Below, piece after piece: positions 1 through 5,352 of a DNA stretch of 7,669 bases. The stretch is taken from NCBI GenBank assembly GCA_016281165.1, contig JAEEIC010000265.1, forward strand, positions 1 through 7,669, read 5' to 3'. Under the pieces are notes generated by a model, which saw nothing but the letters and a program-made list of their open reading frames with translations, did not search any database and had not been told where the DNA came from. The DNA is from Bacillota bacterium (GTDB lineage Bacteria > Bacillota > Clostridia > Peptostreptococcales > Anaerovoracaceae). The position numbers and the translations under genes are program-made. How positions within the stretch are numbered: the first letter of the stretch is position 1; each line of letters opens with the position of its first letter.

Positions 1-350
1 AAGGCGTCCATGACGAAGAGCCTCTTGCCGGAGAGCTGCTTCTGGGCGAGGGCCTTCATCTGGCCCCAGACTTCCTCGGACATGGGGTGGTTGTCGTTCT
101 TGTAGAAATCGCTGGTCCACCAGACGGTGTCCTTTGAGTTCTCGTCCATGACGATGTATTTGTCGTTGGGGGACCTTCCGGTATAGACGCCGGTCATGAC
201 GTTCACGGCGTCCAGCTCGGTGAGCTGTCCCTTGTCATATCCGGTCAGATCCGGCTTCATCTCCTCTTCGAAGAGGAACTCGAAAGACGGGTTGTGGATG
301 ATCTCTGTCGCGGAGGTGATGCCGTACTTGCTTAAATCGATCTTGCTCAT
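1..350 (-). CDS. pckA: ATP-dependent phosphoenolpyruvate carboxykinase, N-terminal part (cut by window edge)
   Basis: The reading frame from the ATG at 348-350 gives 116 residues and then leaves the window, so only about a fifth of a protein that usually has 520-540 residues is visible. The enzyme interconverts oxaloacetate plus ATP with PEP, CO2 and ADP in the cytoplasm. In many anaerobes it runs in the carboxylating direction; otherwise it serves gluconeogenesis. The family is recognised from [14 protein letters not shown] (residues 54-67), where Arg59 matches the substrate-binding arginine of ATP-type PEPCK, from DTVWWT (about 74-79), and from GKRLFVMDA at the end of the visible part, which in this family leads into an AFCG-type segment. 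The start is supported by AGGAGA about 5 nt upstream. No gene shares its transcript upstream with close spacing: the preceding gene ends 238 bp away. Identification is firm; the direction of the reaction in vivo is not readable here. Confidence 0.95.
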   Translation of the reverse strand, partial: MSKIDLSKYGITSATEIIHNPSFEFLFEEEMKPDLTGYDKGQLTELDAVNVMTGVYTGRSPNDKYIVMDENSKDTVWWTSDFYKNDNHPMSEEVWGQMKALAQKQLSGKRLFVMDA

Positions 351-588
351 ATCTTCTCCTATAATCTTTAAACTGAAACAAGCGAAACAAAGAATATATT
401 TCGGCGAAACGCGCGGACCGCGATATATTGCATAGCGCGTACCGGTATCACGCCTGATATATTTTTGCCGCCAAGCGGATCATTTCAAGGCTTTTGGGGC
501 TTTCGCGCCCAAAGACCGTCACCCTATTTTACATCTTTGCAGAGATTTTACAACCTGAATTTTTCGAAAATGCTCCCGCGGGCGCTTT
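351..588 (-). promoter_or_regulatory. Upstream region of pckA with short repeats; promoter not resolved
   Basis: This 238-bp gap lies between the stop of the ParA/MinD-like gene and the start of pckA. It must carry the pckA promoter unless there is read-through, but I find no hexamer pair with good spacing. It does contain organised short sequences: ATATATT at 394-400, 423-429 and 457-463 (about three helical turns apart); a perfect 11-nt dyad CGCGGACCGCG at 412-422 that sits between AATATAT (393-399) and ATATATT (423-429); and GAAAC repeated at 375-379, 384-388 and 405-409. These could be operator half-sites. No clear intrinsic terminator for the upstream gene was found: TTTTGGGGC/GCCCAAA around 491-512 can fold but has no T-run on the minus strand. 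Confidence 0.35.
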
Positions 589-1317
589 TCACGCCAAAGC
601 TTCGGCCAGTTCCCCCATCGCGGGAGCCAGTACCGCCCTGCCCTCGTCCAGCTCCGCGGGGAAGAGGCAGCTGTACTGGGCCTTGTACACGGTCTCCGGC
701 GCCAGGTGCGGGACGGCGATGAAGCTCCTGCGGCCCAGAAAACGCGCGAGCTCCGCCCTCCTCACGCCCGGATTCATCCTGTTGACGGCGATGACGGAGT
801 CGGGAAAGCGCAGCAGGAAGCGGCTGATGAAGCCGGCGCTCTCTATCAGCCTCGCCGGCAGCGGGTCGATTACCAGGATCTTTTTGTCGGCCTCGGCCGC
901 GGCGTCCCTGAGCAGCTCCTCGGGCATGGACGAGCAGTCGAAGATGAGGAGCTCGCCCGGCGCCGAGCTGATGAGCCTGAAAAGCCCCGGCAGGCTCAGC
1001 TGCCCGTCCCTTCCCGGCACCCTGAAGAGGCAGTTGACGCCGCTTCGGGAGTTGCAGATCTCCCTGATGCTCTCACCCTTCTCGATTGCCTCGCAGAACG
1101 AGACGAAGCGCCGGCTCACGAAGCGTTCCTCCATGCCGGCCTCGGAAAAGAACCTCGCCGCCGCGGGCTCCGCCAGGGTCACCCGGGGAAGGAGGCCCTT
1201 TTCCCTCCTCTTCTTCTCGTCCTCCCTGTCGGCGGCGAAGACCGCCAGGGACGAGGATATGAAGCTCGCCCCCGCCCCGGAGAAGGCCGGCACCACCATC
1301 ACGCGTTTTTTGTCCAT
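589..1317 (-). CDS. ParA/MinD/CpaE-like P-loop-fold protein with degenerate Walker A
   Basis: 242 residues, probably cytoplasmic. The layout follows the ParA/MinD (SIMIBI) fold. A first strand (KRVMVVPAFSGAGAS, about 4-18) leads into the position of the P-loop. LLIFDCSS (123-130) resembles the Walker B strand. ILVIDPLPARLIES (147-160) is the next strand and helix. VIAVNRMNPG (175-184) matches the VNR base-contact segment of MinD-type proteins. FIAVPHLAPETVYKAQ (199-214) matches the 'IPxDxxVxxA' region near the C-terminus. In the P-loop, KGGxGKT is replaced by FSGAGAS, so both the signature lysine and the GK lysine are absent, and ATP hydrolysis of the usual kind is doubtful. No membrane-targeting amphipathic tail is evident. 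GGGAGG lies about 9 nt before the ATG. The gene stands alone, with its own promoter. It could be a pseudo-ATPase partner or receiver-like CpaE relative; the specific function is unknown. Confidence 0.8.
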   Translation of the reverse strand: MDKKRVMVVPAFSGAGASFISSSLAVFAADREDEKKRREKGLLPRVTLAEPAAARFFSEAGMEERFVSRRFVSFCEAIEKGESIREICNSRSGVNCLFRVPGRDGQLSLPGLFRLISSAPGELLIFDCSSMPEELLRDAAAEADKKILVIDPLPARLIESAGFISRFLLRFPDSVIAVNRMNPGVRRAELARFLGRRSFIAVPHLAPETVYKAQYSCLFPAELDEGRAVLAPAMGELAEALA

Positions 1318-1352
1318 AAAAAAGATCCTCCCGTTGCTGATGGAAGGATCTT
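1318..1352 (-). terminator. Likely intrinsic terminator of the transketolase operon, merged with the next gene's RBS
   Basis: On the minus strand AAGATCCTTCC (1342-1352) pairs with GGGAGGATCTT (1322-1332) around a 9-nt loop, 11 positions with one mismatch, and a run of six T follows at 1318-1323. That run is immediately before the ATG of the ParA/MinD-like gene. It lies about 80 bp after the transketolase stop. The 3' arm contains the GGGAGG ribosome binding site. A transcript that starts at the promoter at 1348-1376 would lack most of the 5' arm, so only read-through RNA from the transketolase operon could fold the hairpin. The stem is moderate in strength, and an operator role for the inverted repeat is an alternative. 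Confidence 0.6.
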
Positions 1353-1376
1353 ACAATATTTCAATTAAATTGTCAA
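1348..1376 (-). promoter_or_regulatory. Sigma70-type promoter of the ParA/MinD-like gene
   Basis: The minus strand carries a perfect TTGACA (-35, 1371-1376), a 17-bp spacer and TAAGAT (-10, 1348-1353, four of six consensus positions) preceded by TG one base upstream. The predicted start of transcription falls around 1341, giving a leader of about 24 nt that already contains the RBS. TGTAAGAT occurs twice, at 1348-1355 (covering the -10) and at 1378-1385 (just upstream of the -35), 30 bp apart. Confidence 0.65.
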
Positions 1377-1379
1377 TAT
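1356..1379. promoter_or_regulatory. AT-rich imperfect palindrome over the -35/spacer: candidate operator
   Basis: On the plus strand the order is ATATT (1356-1360), t, CAATT (1362-1366), a, AATTG (1368-1372), tc, AATAT (1375-1379). The two half-sites are inverted copies with a one-base difference in inner spacing. The dyad covers the -35 hexamer and most of the spacer of the promoter at 1348-1376, which is where a repressor would act. No regulator gene is adjacent, so the binding protein, if any, is unknown. Confidence 0.3.
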
Positions 1380-1430
1380 CTTACAGTGAAATTTTGCCAG
1401 ACAGAGCCGGAAAGATCCGCGTCTACGCTC

Positions 1431-2363
1431 TTAAGCCAGGATCTCTCTGGCGGCGGCGACGACGTCCTTTACAGTGAGGCCGTACTTCTCGTAGAGCTGG
1501 GCGGGCTTGCCCGACTCGCCGAAGCAGTCCTTTATGCCGACTCTCCTGAGCCTGGCGGGAGCCTTCTCGCAGAGCACCTCCGCGACGGCGGAGCCCAGAC
1601 CGCCGATGACGGAGTGATCCTCTACGGTCACTATGCCCTTGGTCTCGAGGGCGGCCTTCACTATGGCCTCCTCGTCTATGGGCTTGATGCTGTGCATGTC
1701 GAGCACCCTCGCGCTCACGCCCTCCGCCGCCAGCTCTTCGGCCGCCTTGATCACGGTCTCGAGCATGCAGCCGGTGGAGATGAGGGTGACGCAGCTGCCC
1801 TCCTTTACGGTCACGGCCCTGCCGATCTCAAACTCGGCGTCCTGGGGGTAGACGACGGGAGCGGCGGCCCTGCCCAGCCTGATGTAGAAGGGGCCGTCCT
1901 CGGCCGCGGCGGCCCTGATGAGCTTCCTGGCCGAGACGTCGTCCGCCGGGCTCAGCACCTTGAGGCCGGGGATGTCGCGCATGATGGCCAGATCCTCGAC
2001 GCTCTGGTGGGTCGCGCCGTCTTCTCCCACCGCCAGACCGGCGTGAGAGGCGCAGATCTTCACGTTGGCGTGGGTGTGGGCGATGGAGTTCCTGATGATC
2101 TCAAAGGCCCTGCCGCTGGCGAACATGCAGAAGCTGCTGGCGAAGACCGTCTTGCCGCAGTGGGCGAGCCCGGCCGCCATGCCGAGCATGTTGCACTCGG
2201 CGATGCCCGCGTTGATGAAGCGCTCGGGGAAGCGCTTCTCGAAGGCGTCCGTCTTCGTGGACGCCGAAAGGTCGGCGTTCATGGCGATGATATTGGGATC
2301 CTCGGCGCCGAGCTCAACGAGGACCTTGCTGAAGCTCTCCCTTGTCGCGATCATTTCTGCCAT
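1431..2363 (-). CDS. tkt: Transketolase, C-terminal subunit (pyrimidine-binding and C-terminal domains)
   Basis: 310 residues, the usual size for the second chain of two-gene transketolases. Together with the N-terminal chain it moves two-carbon ketol units between sugar phosphates in the non-oxidative pentose phosphate pathway. Visible motifs: NADLS (29-33); GIAE (53-56), whose Glu56 is the residue that activates the ThDP pyrimidine; SHAGLAVGEDGATHQSVED (106-124) with the active-site histidines; SPADD (138-142); and FYIRLGR (159-165). The last third is the transketolase C-terminal domain. Its ATG shares one base with the stop of the N-terminal subunit gene (TAATG), and GGGAGGTG lies about 8-14 nt upstream inside that gene, so translation is probably coupled. 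The subunit split is a known arrangement in many bacteria and archaea and not a frameshift. A likely terminator lies about 80 bp downstream. Confidence 0.95.
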   Translation of the reverse strand: MAEMIATRESFSKVLVELGAEDPNIIAMNADLSASTKTDAFEKRFPERFINAGIAECNMLGMAAGLAHCGKTVFASSFCMFASGRAFEIIRNSIAHTHANVKICASHAGLAVGEDGATHQSVEDLAIMRDIPGLKVLSPADDVSARKLIRAAAAEDGPFYIRLGRAAAPVVYPQDAEFEIGRAVTVKEGSCVTLISTGCMLETVIKAAEELAAEGVSARVLDMHSIKPIDEEAIVKAALETKGIVTVEDHSVIGGLGSAVAEVLCEKAPARLRRVGIKDCFGESGKPAQLYEKYGLTVKDVVAAAREILA

Positions 2364-3178
2364 TACTGTTCACCTCCCAGTTCCTTTTCGGCGGCCTCGG
2401 CCTGCTCCTTGTTGGGAGCCTTGCCGTGCCAGCCCGCGTTGTTCTCCATGAAGCTGACGCCCTTGCCCTTGACGGTGGCGGCGATGATCACGGTGGGCCT
2501 GCCCTCGCATTCCTTCGCCTCGGCGAAGGCCCTGAGCAACTGGTCTATGTCGTGCCCGCTGCAGCGCAGCACGTTCCAGCCGAAGGCTTTGAACTTTTCG
2601 TCTATGGGCTCGACGTTCATGACCTCTTCGTTGGGCCCGTCGATCTGCAGCCCGTTGTTGTCGACCACGGCGCAGAGGTGGTCGAGCTTGTAGTGGCCCG
2701 CCGCCATGGCGGCTTCCCAGACGAGGCCTTCCTCCAGCTCGCCGTCGCCCAGCACCGCGTAGACTCTGTAGGGAGCGTCGTCGAGCTTGGCCGCGAGCGC
2801 CATGCCCACGGCGGCGGAGATGCCCTGGCCCAGGGAGCCGGTGGACATGTCGACGCCGGGCAGGGTCTCCATGTCGGGATGGCCCTGGAGCCTGGAACCG
2901 ATCTTTCTGAAGCTGTCGAGCTCCTCGACGGGGAAATAGCCTCTCTCGGCCATCACCGCGTAGAGAGCCGGGGTCGCGTGACCCTTGGACATCACGAGCC
3001 TGTCCCTGCCGGGGGCCTTGGGATCTTCGGGATCTATGTTCATGACCCCGAAATAGAGGGCTGTGAGTATGTCTGCGCAGGAAAGGGACCCGCCCGGGTG
3101 CCCCGACTGAGCGCAGAATACCTCTCTGATTATGTCCCTGCGCACCTGCGCAGCGACTTCTTTAAGATCTTTCTGCAT
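2363..3178 (-). CDS. tkt: Transketolase, N-terminal subunit (ThDP diphosphate-binding domain)
   Basis: 271 residues, matching the usual N-terminal chain of split transketolases. It supplies the ThDP diphosphate and metal site and forms the active site at the interface with the C-terminal chain. Motifs in order: SGHPGGS (25-31), KGH (65-67), GHPDM (99-103), GSLGQG (114-119), and the ThDP signature starting GDGE (144-147) and ending DNN (173-175), then KGKGVSFME near the C-terminus. All expected residues are present. The ATG at 3176-3178 is preceded by GGGAGG about 5 nt away, located inside the end of the glycosyltransferase gene, with which it overlaps by 17 nt in another frame. This places it second in a three-gene operon, directly before its partner subunit. 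Confidence 0.95.
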   Translation of the reverse strand: MQKDLKEVAAQVRRDIIREVFCAQSGHPGGSLSCADILTALYFGVMNIDPEDPKAPGRDRLVMSKGHATPALYAVMAERGYFPVEELDSFRKIGSRLQGHPDMETLPGVDMSTGSLGQGISAAVGMALAAKLDDAPYRVYAVLGDGELEEGLVWEAAMAAGHYKLDHLCAVVDNNGLQIDGPNEEVMNVEPIDEKFKAFGWNVLRCSGHDIDQLLRAFAEAKECEGRPTVIIAATVKGKGVSFMENNAGWHGKAPNKEQAEAAEKELGGEQ

Positions 3179-3923
3179 TTTTCCTCCCTTTTATCATGAC
3201 TTTTATCAAAAAACGCGGGATCTCCGCCATTCTTCCGATGCGGGAAGGCTCCTGCATGAGCCTGTAGAACCATTCGAGCCCGTGGTCGCGGTAGAACGCG
3301 GGCGCTCTCTCCAGGGTGCCGGACCAGACGTCGAAGCTCCCGCCCACGCCTATCGCGGCCTTTACGTTCTTAAAACCTCTCCTGTACTTCTCCATGAAGA
3401 GCTCCTGCTTGGGGGAGCCCAGGGCGGCCAGCAGGAAGGCGGCGCCGGAGGCGTCGATCTCCGCGGCGATGCCGGCCTCTTCTTCGGGACTGAAGTAACC
3501 GTTCCTGGTACCGGCGACGATGAGGCCGGGTATCTGCTCGCGAAGCTTTTCGGCCGCTTTTTCGGCCACGCCCGGCTTGCTCCCGAAGAAGAAGGCGCTC
3601 TGCCCCCTGGCGGCGAGCAGCTTCAGCGCTTCGAAGCTGAAGTCGATGCCGGTGACTCTTTCCCCGAGAGGATAGCCGAGCATCTTCGAGGCCTTTACGA
3701 GGCCGATGCCGTCGGGTATGACCAGATCGGCGCCCTTTATGAGCTCCGCCAGCTCTTCGTTCTTCGTGGCGTTCTGCACGATCTCCGAATTGGGGGTGAC
3801 GATCATGCTGCAGCCCTGCCCCTCGAGCATCTCCCCGAAGGCCCCCAGAGCCTGCTCCATGTTCACCCTGTCCACGGGTATCCCCAGTATGTCTATTCTC
3901 TCTCGCTCTGTATTATATGACAT
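3162..3923 (-). CDS. GT26 glycosyltransferase, WecG/TagA/CpsF family
   Basis: 253 residues, typical for the family. Members transfer N-acetylmannosamine or a related sugar from a UDP-sugar to an undecaprenyl-PP-linked GlcNAc: TagA/TarA in wall teichoic acid linkage-unit synthesis, WecG in enterobacterial common antigen, CpsF-like proteins in capsules. Visible signatures: VTPNSEIV (42-49), IPDGIGLVKASKMLG (69-83), ERVTGID, FFFGSKPGVAEKA, LGSPKQELFM, and GVGGSFDVWSGTLERAP followed by the C-terminal LEWFYRLMQEPSRIGR. Thr43 and Asp71 align with the catalytic Thr/Asp described for TagA. The Arg-rich tail agrees with the membrane-associating appendage of the family. The sugar cannot be read from sequence. 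No good Shine-Dalgarno lies before the ATG at 3921-3923, yet the domain needs this start because the next in-frame ATG (Met22) would cut the first strand. It is first in the operon with the transketolase genes, an unusual metabolic pairing. Confidence 0.9.
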   Translation of the reverse strand: MSYNTERERIDILGIPVDRVNMEQALGAFGEMLEGQGCSMIVTPNSEIVQNATKNEELAELIKGADLVIPDGIGLVKASKMLGYPLGERVTGIDFSFEALKLLAARGQSAFFFGSKPGVAEKAAEKLREQIPGLIVAGTRNGYFSPEEEAGIAAEIDASGAAFLLAALGSPKQELFMEKYRRGFKNVKAAIGVGGSFDVWSGTLERAPAFYRDHGLEWFYRLMQEPSRIGRMAEIPRFLIKVMIKGRKNAERS

Positions 3924-3955
3924 CGATGGTTATTTTCGTTCTCTTTTTATAATTA

Positions 3956-3985
3956 ATGATACCGACGGGATACGCATGATATTAA
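3956..3985 (-). promoter_or_regulatory. Candidate promoter of the glycosyltransferase-transketolase operon
   Basis: On the minus strand TTAATA (3980-3985, four of six -35 positions), an 18-bp spacer and TATCAT (3956-3961, five of six -10 positions) lie just upstream of the first gene. The predicted leader is about 25 nt. An overlapping TATAAA slightly downstream is an alternative -10. The surrounding 40 bp are AT-rich against a GC-rich background. The -35 is weak, so this is tentative. Confidence 0.3.
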
Positions 3986-3990
3986 GCCCA

Positions 3991-4023
3991 TGCGCGCCCG
4001 CTGCTCAGGAGGAACGCTCCCGC
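3991..4023. repeat. Diverged 33-bp repeat, copy 1 (partner at 5320-5352)
   Basis: TGCGCGCCCGCTGCT and the following bases up to CGCTCCCGC match 5320-5352 at 28 of 33 positions without gaps, in the same orientation. In the partner copy this unit runs directly into the 56-bp repeat. Here it is separated from that repeat by about 180 bp, so copy 1 looks interrupted by the hairpin block at 4056-4133. Confidence 0.6.
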
Positions 4024-4055
4024 TCCCGCGGGTGCCCCGAGCGGTACCTCGTCGT

Positions 4056-4133
4056 AAGCCTTTTCGCAAGATATTCATCTGCTCTTCGCGGCTGCCGCCG
4101 CTCAGTCGCAGTGAATATCTACGCAAAAGTCTT
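4056..4133. repeat. 26-bp imperfect inverted repeat with nested GC hairpin
   Basis: The left arm 4056-4082 and the right arm 4108-4133 are inverted copies. The core AGATATTCA / TGAATATCT pairs perfectly over 9 bp, extended inward by CTGC/GCAG after a one-base bulge and outward by CTTTT/AAAAG and AAG/CTT across a 4-bp internal loop (CGCA facing ACGC) and one mismatch. The 25-nt loop holds a second stem, GCGGC-TGCC-GCCGC (4088-4101). It could be a structured RNA, the folded remains of a small mobile element, or a cruciform. It is not followed by a T-run, so it is not a standard terminator. Confidence 0.6.
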
Positions 4134-4204
4134 CTCCTCGCGCTAAGCTCCGTCTGCGCCTTCGGCTTGCCGATCGCTAAGCGCCGCGACCCGCGGAAGT
4201 CCTC

Positions 4205-4260
4205 CTCTCGCGGCGGGCAGCGCATGGCCGTTCTTAGCAAGTTCTTGTGCGGCTGACCGC
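4205..4260. repeat. 56-bp direct repeat, copy 1 (partner at 5346-5401)
   Basis: This stretch begins CTCTCGCGGCGGGCAGCG and ends GCGGCTGACCGC. It matches 5346-5401 at 55 of 56 positions in the same orientation; the only difference is T4248 against C5389. Copies lie about 1.14 kb apart in otherwise non-coding DNA. Such identity outside a coding frame suggests a multicopy intergenic element or recent duplication. The last 12 bases (4249-4260) also occur a third time at 5026-5037. Confidence 0.8.
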
Positions 4261-4266
4261 TTGGCG

Positions 4267-4286
4267 CCGAAGACCCGCGCGATGAG
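4267..4286. repeat. 20-bp direct repeat, copy 1 (partner at 5221-5240)
   Basis: CCGAAGACCCGCGCGATGAG is identical to 5221-5240. Similarity continues beyond it in broken form: CGCGCCGATC followed by GGA occurs after both copies. Here it follows the 56-bp repeat; in the right-hand set it precedes the 33-bp and 56-bp units, so the order of units is permuted between the two sets. Confidence 0.7.
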
Positions 4287-5220
4287 GCGTCCGGGGATGA
4301 CGCGCCGATCCGGAACGACTTCCATGTGCTGTTATTGGACCGCTCACGGATCGTGGTCGGACCCCGGGACAGCGTTTTACCAACAAACAAGCCTTTTTAA
4401 GCCCGTTTTGTTGGCAATTTCCAAGTCAGTCTGCGCGTATGATCCTTTAGATCCTGCCAGACACCGGTCCGGGCAGCTGATGTTGCAGATAATGAGAGCA
4501 CATGCTGACTTTTCATTATATCAAACCGGCAGTCTGGCTTGTTCTCCGCAGCGTTGTCGTTTAATTACCAACTATCCGGATAAAATATCGTCAAAATGTT
4601 GGTAATCGGCTTCCTCGCAGAAGGCGGCCTTTCAATATTGTGTTACGCCCCGCAGTGAAACAGCGGGCAGCGCCTTTCCAAACCTAAGGACAGAAGTTTT
4701 GAAACTTTTTCGCGTTTTGGAGCGTGATTAGTTTCAAATTTTATCGTCCGCCGGACCGGCTGCCCGCCTGCTGTGGATCATTTCGACGCGTTGGACCTCG
4801 AAACTCCGAAATATCGCAGTTTCTGCTTTACCAAAATGAGATCCGTCGGGCAGAAAAGGCTGTTCTGCCACATCAGGCCGGACGAACCCGCTTTCACAGG
4901 GCGGGATTTACTAACAACAGAGCCGGTCTTGAGCTGAATAGTTTCAAAATCGCTGTCCCGCATGTCTATAGTCTGCGATCCCGGTCCGCTGGCCCTGTCA
5001 CCCGATCGCCGCGATACGACCATGCGCGGCTGACCGCCTTGCGCCGAAGAGCGCATGTCGCAGGGGCGTATGTAAGCACGGGATCTTCGAGCGCGGCGAG
5101 GGCAAGGCGGGACGGTCCGCCTTAGCCCCGTCTTGTTCGAGACGGGTGCCGGCTGCAGGCACCCGGCGAGACACGGGGCAGGCCCGAGCGAGCGATTAAG
5201 AGACCGTCTGCTTACAAGCC
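4287..5220. other. Non-coding stretch between repeat sets, with scattered inverted repeats
   Basis: No reading frame here looks like a protein: the open frames are short, low in family features and lack ribosome binding sites. The part at about 4375-4760 is visibly richer in A and T than its surroundings. Inverted repeats seen: CCAACAAA (4380-4387) with TTTGTTGG (4407-4414); a perfect 9-bp pair ATTACCAAC (4564-4572) with GTTGGTAAT (4598-4606) enclosing the palindrome TATCCGGATA (4573-4582); and GGCAGAA (4849-4855) with TTCTGCC (4863-4869) around a 7-nt loop. TAGTTTCAAA occurs twice (about 4728-4737 and 4939-4948). GCGGCTGACCGC at 5026-5037, followed by CTTGCGCCGAAGA, is a third, shorter copy of the junction seen at 4249-4274. 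A decayed mobile element or a family of intergenic repeats would fit. Confidence 0.45.
5104..5179. other. Cluster of overlapping GC-rich hairpins: candidate structured RNA
   Basis: Three perfect 7-bp stems lie in a row: AAGGCGG/CCGCCTT (5104-5110 with 5117-5123, 6-nt loop), CCCGTCT/AGACGGG (5127-5133 with 5140-5146, 6-nt loop) and GGGTGCC/GGCACCC (5144-5150 with 5158-5164, 7-nt loop). The second and third share GGG at 5144-5146 and so compete for their closing pairs. GCCCCGT (5125-5131) can also pair with ACGGGGC (5173-5179), which would enclose the third stem and disrupt the second. No T-run follows on either strand, so this is not a plain terminator. Because it is symmetrical pairing, the transcribed strand is not determined. 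Confidence 0.45.
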
Positions 5221-5240
5221 CCGAAGACCCGCGCGATGAG
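5221..5240. repeat. 20-bp direct repeat, copy 2
   Basis: Identical to 4267-4286. It opens the right-hand repeat set, which continues through about 80 bp of partly related sequence into the 33-bp unit (5320-5352) and the 56-bp unit (5346-5401). Confidence 0.7.
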
Positions 5241-5319
5241 CCGCCTGCGGAAAGCCGCGCCGATCTGGACGTCCGCTAAGGTTCGCGGGTCCTGTCGCCG
5301 GGGCTGCGCACAATGACCG

Positions 5320-5352
5320 TGCGCGCCTGCTGCTTCGGAGGCACGCTCTCGC
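5320..5352. repeat. Diverged 33-bp repeat, copy 2
   Basis: Matches 3991-4023 at 28 of 33 positions; the differences are mostly C against T. It overlaps the start of the 56-bp unit by 7 bp, showing that the two units form one longer element in this set. Confidence 0.6.

Noticed and set aside
571..584. Intrinsic terminator after the ParA/MinD-like gene
   Set aside because: GCTCCCGCGGGCGC is a palindrome with almost no loop and only short T-runs nearby, so a working terminator cannot be claimed.
494..1477. Long open frame on the plus strand, 327 codons
   Set aside because: It lies opposite the ParA/MinD-like gene and its promoter, has no family features, and is rich in Ser, Arg and Leu as antisense frames in GC-rich DNA usually are.
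2363..2365. Transketolase broken by a frameshift
   Set aside because: Each half has its own start, good RBS and normal length for two-gene transketolases, and the TAATG junction is a standard coupled arrangement.
1386..2693. Long open frame on the plus strand, 435 codons
   Set aside because: Antisense to both transketolase genes, whose motifs are complete; the translation is Gly/Asp/His-rich without any domain.
2342..3920. Two further plus-strand open frames of 285 and 262 codons
   Set aside because: Antisense shadows of the transketolase N-subunit and glycosyltransferase genes, with no RBS and no recognisable domain.
3953..4390. 145-codon minus-strand frame upstream of the glycosyltransferase
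   Set aside because: It spans the repeats and the inverted repeat, is Arg/Ser-rich, has no RBS and no domain; similar peptide pieces appear only because the DNA repeats are shared.
4724..5125. 133-codon plus-strand frame and 92-codon minus-strand frame in the same place
   Set aside because: No RBS, unlikely composition and no family features on either strand; better seen as non-coding repeat-region DNA.
5127..5146. Possible tRNA T-arm, since TTGTTCGAGAC resembles a T-loop
   Set aside because: The stem around TTCGA does not have the 5-bp T-arm geometry, and no acceptor, D or anticodon arms can be found in the flanks.
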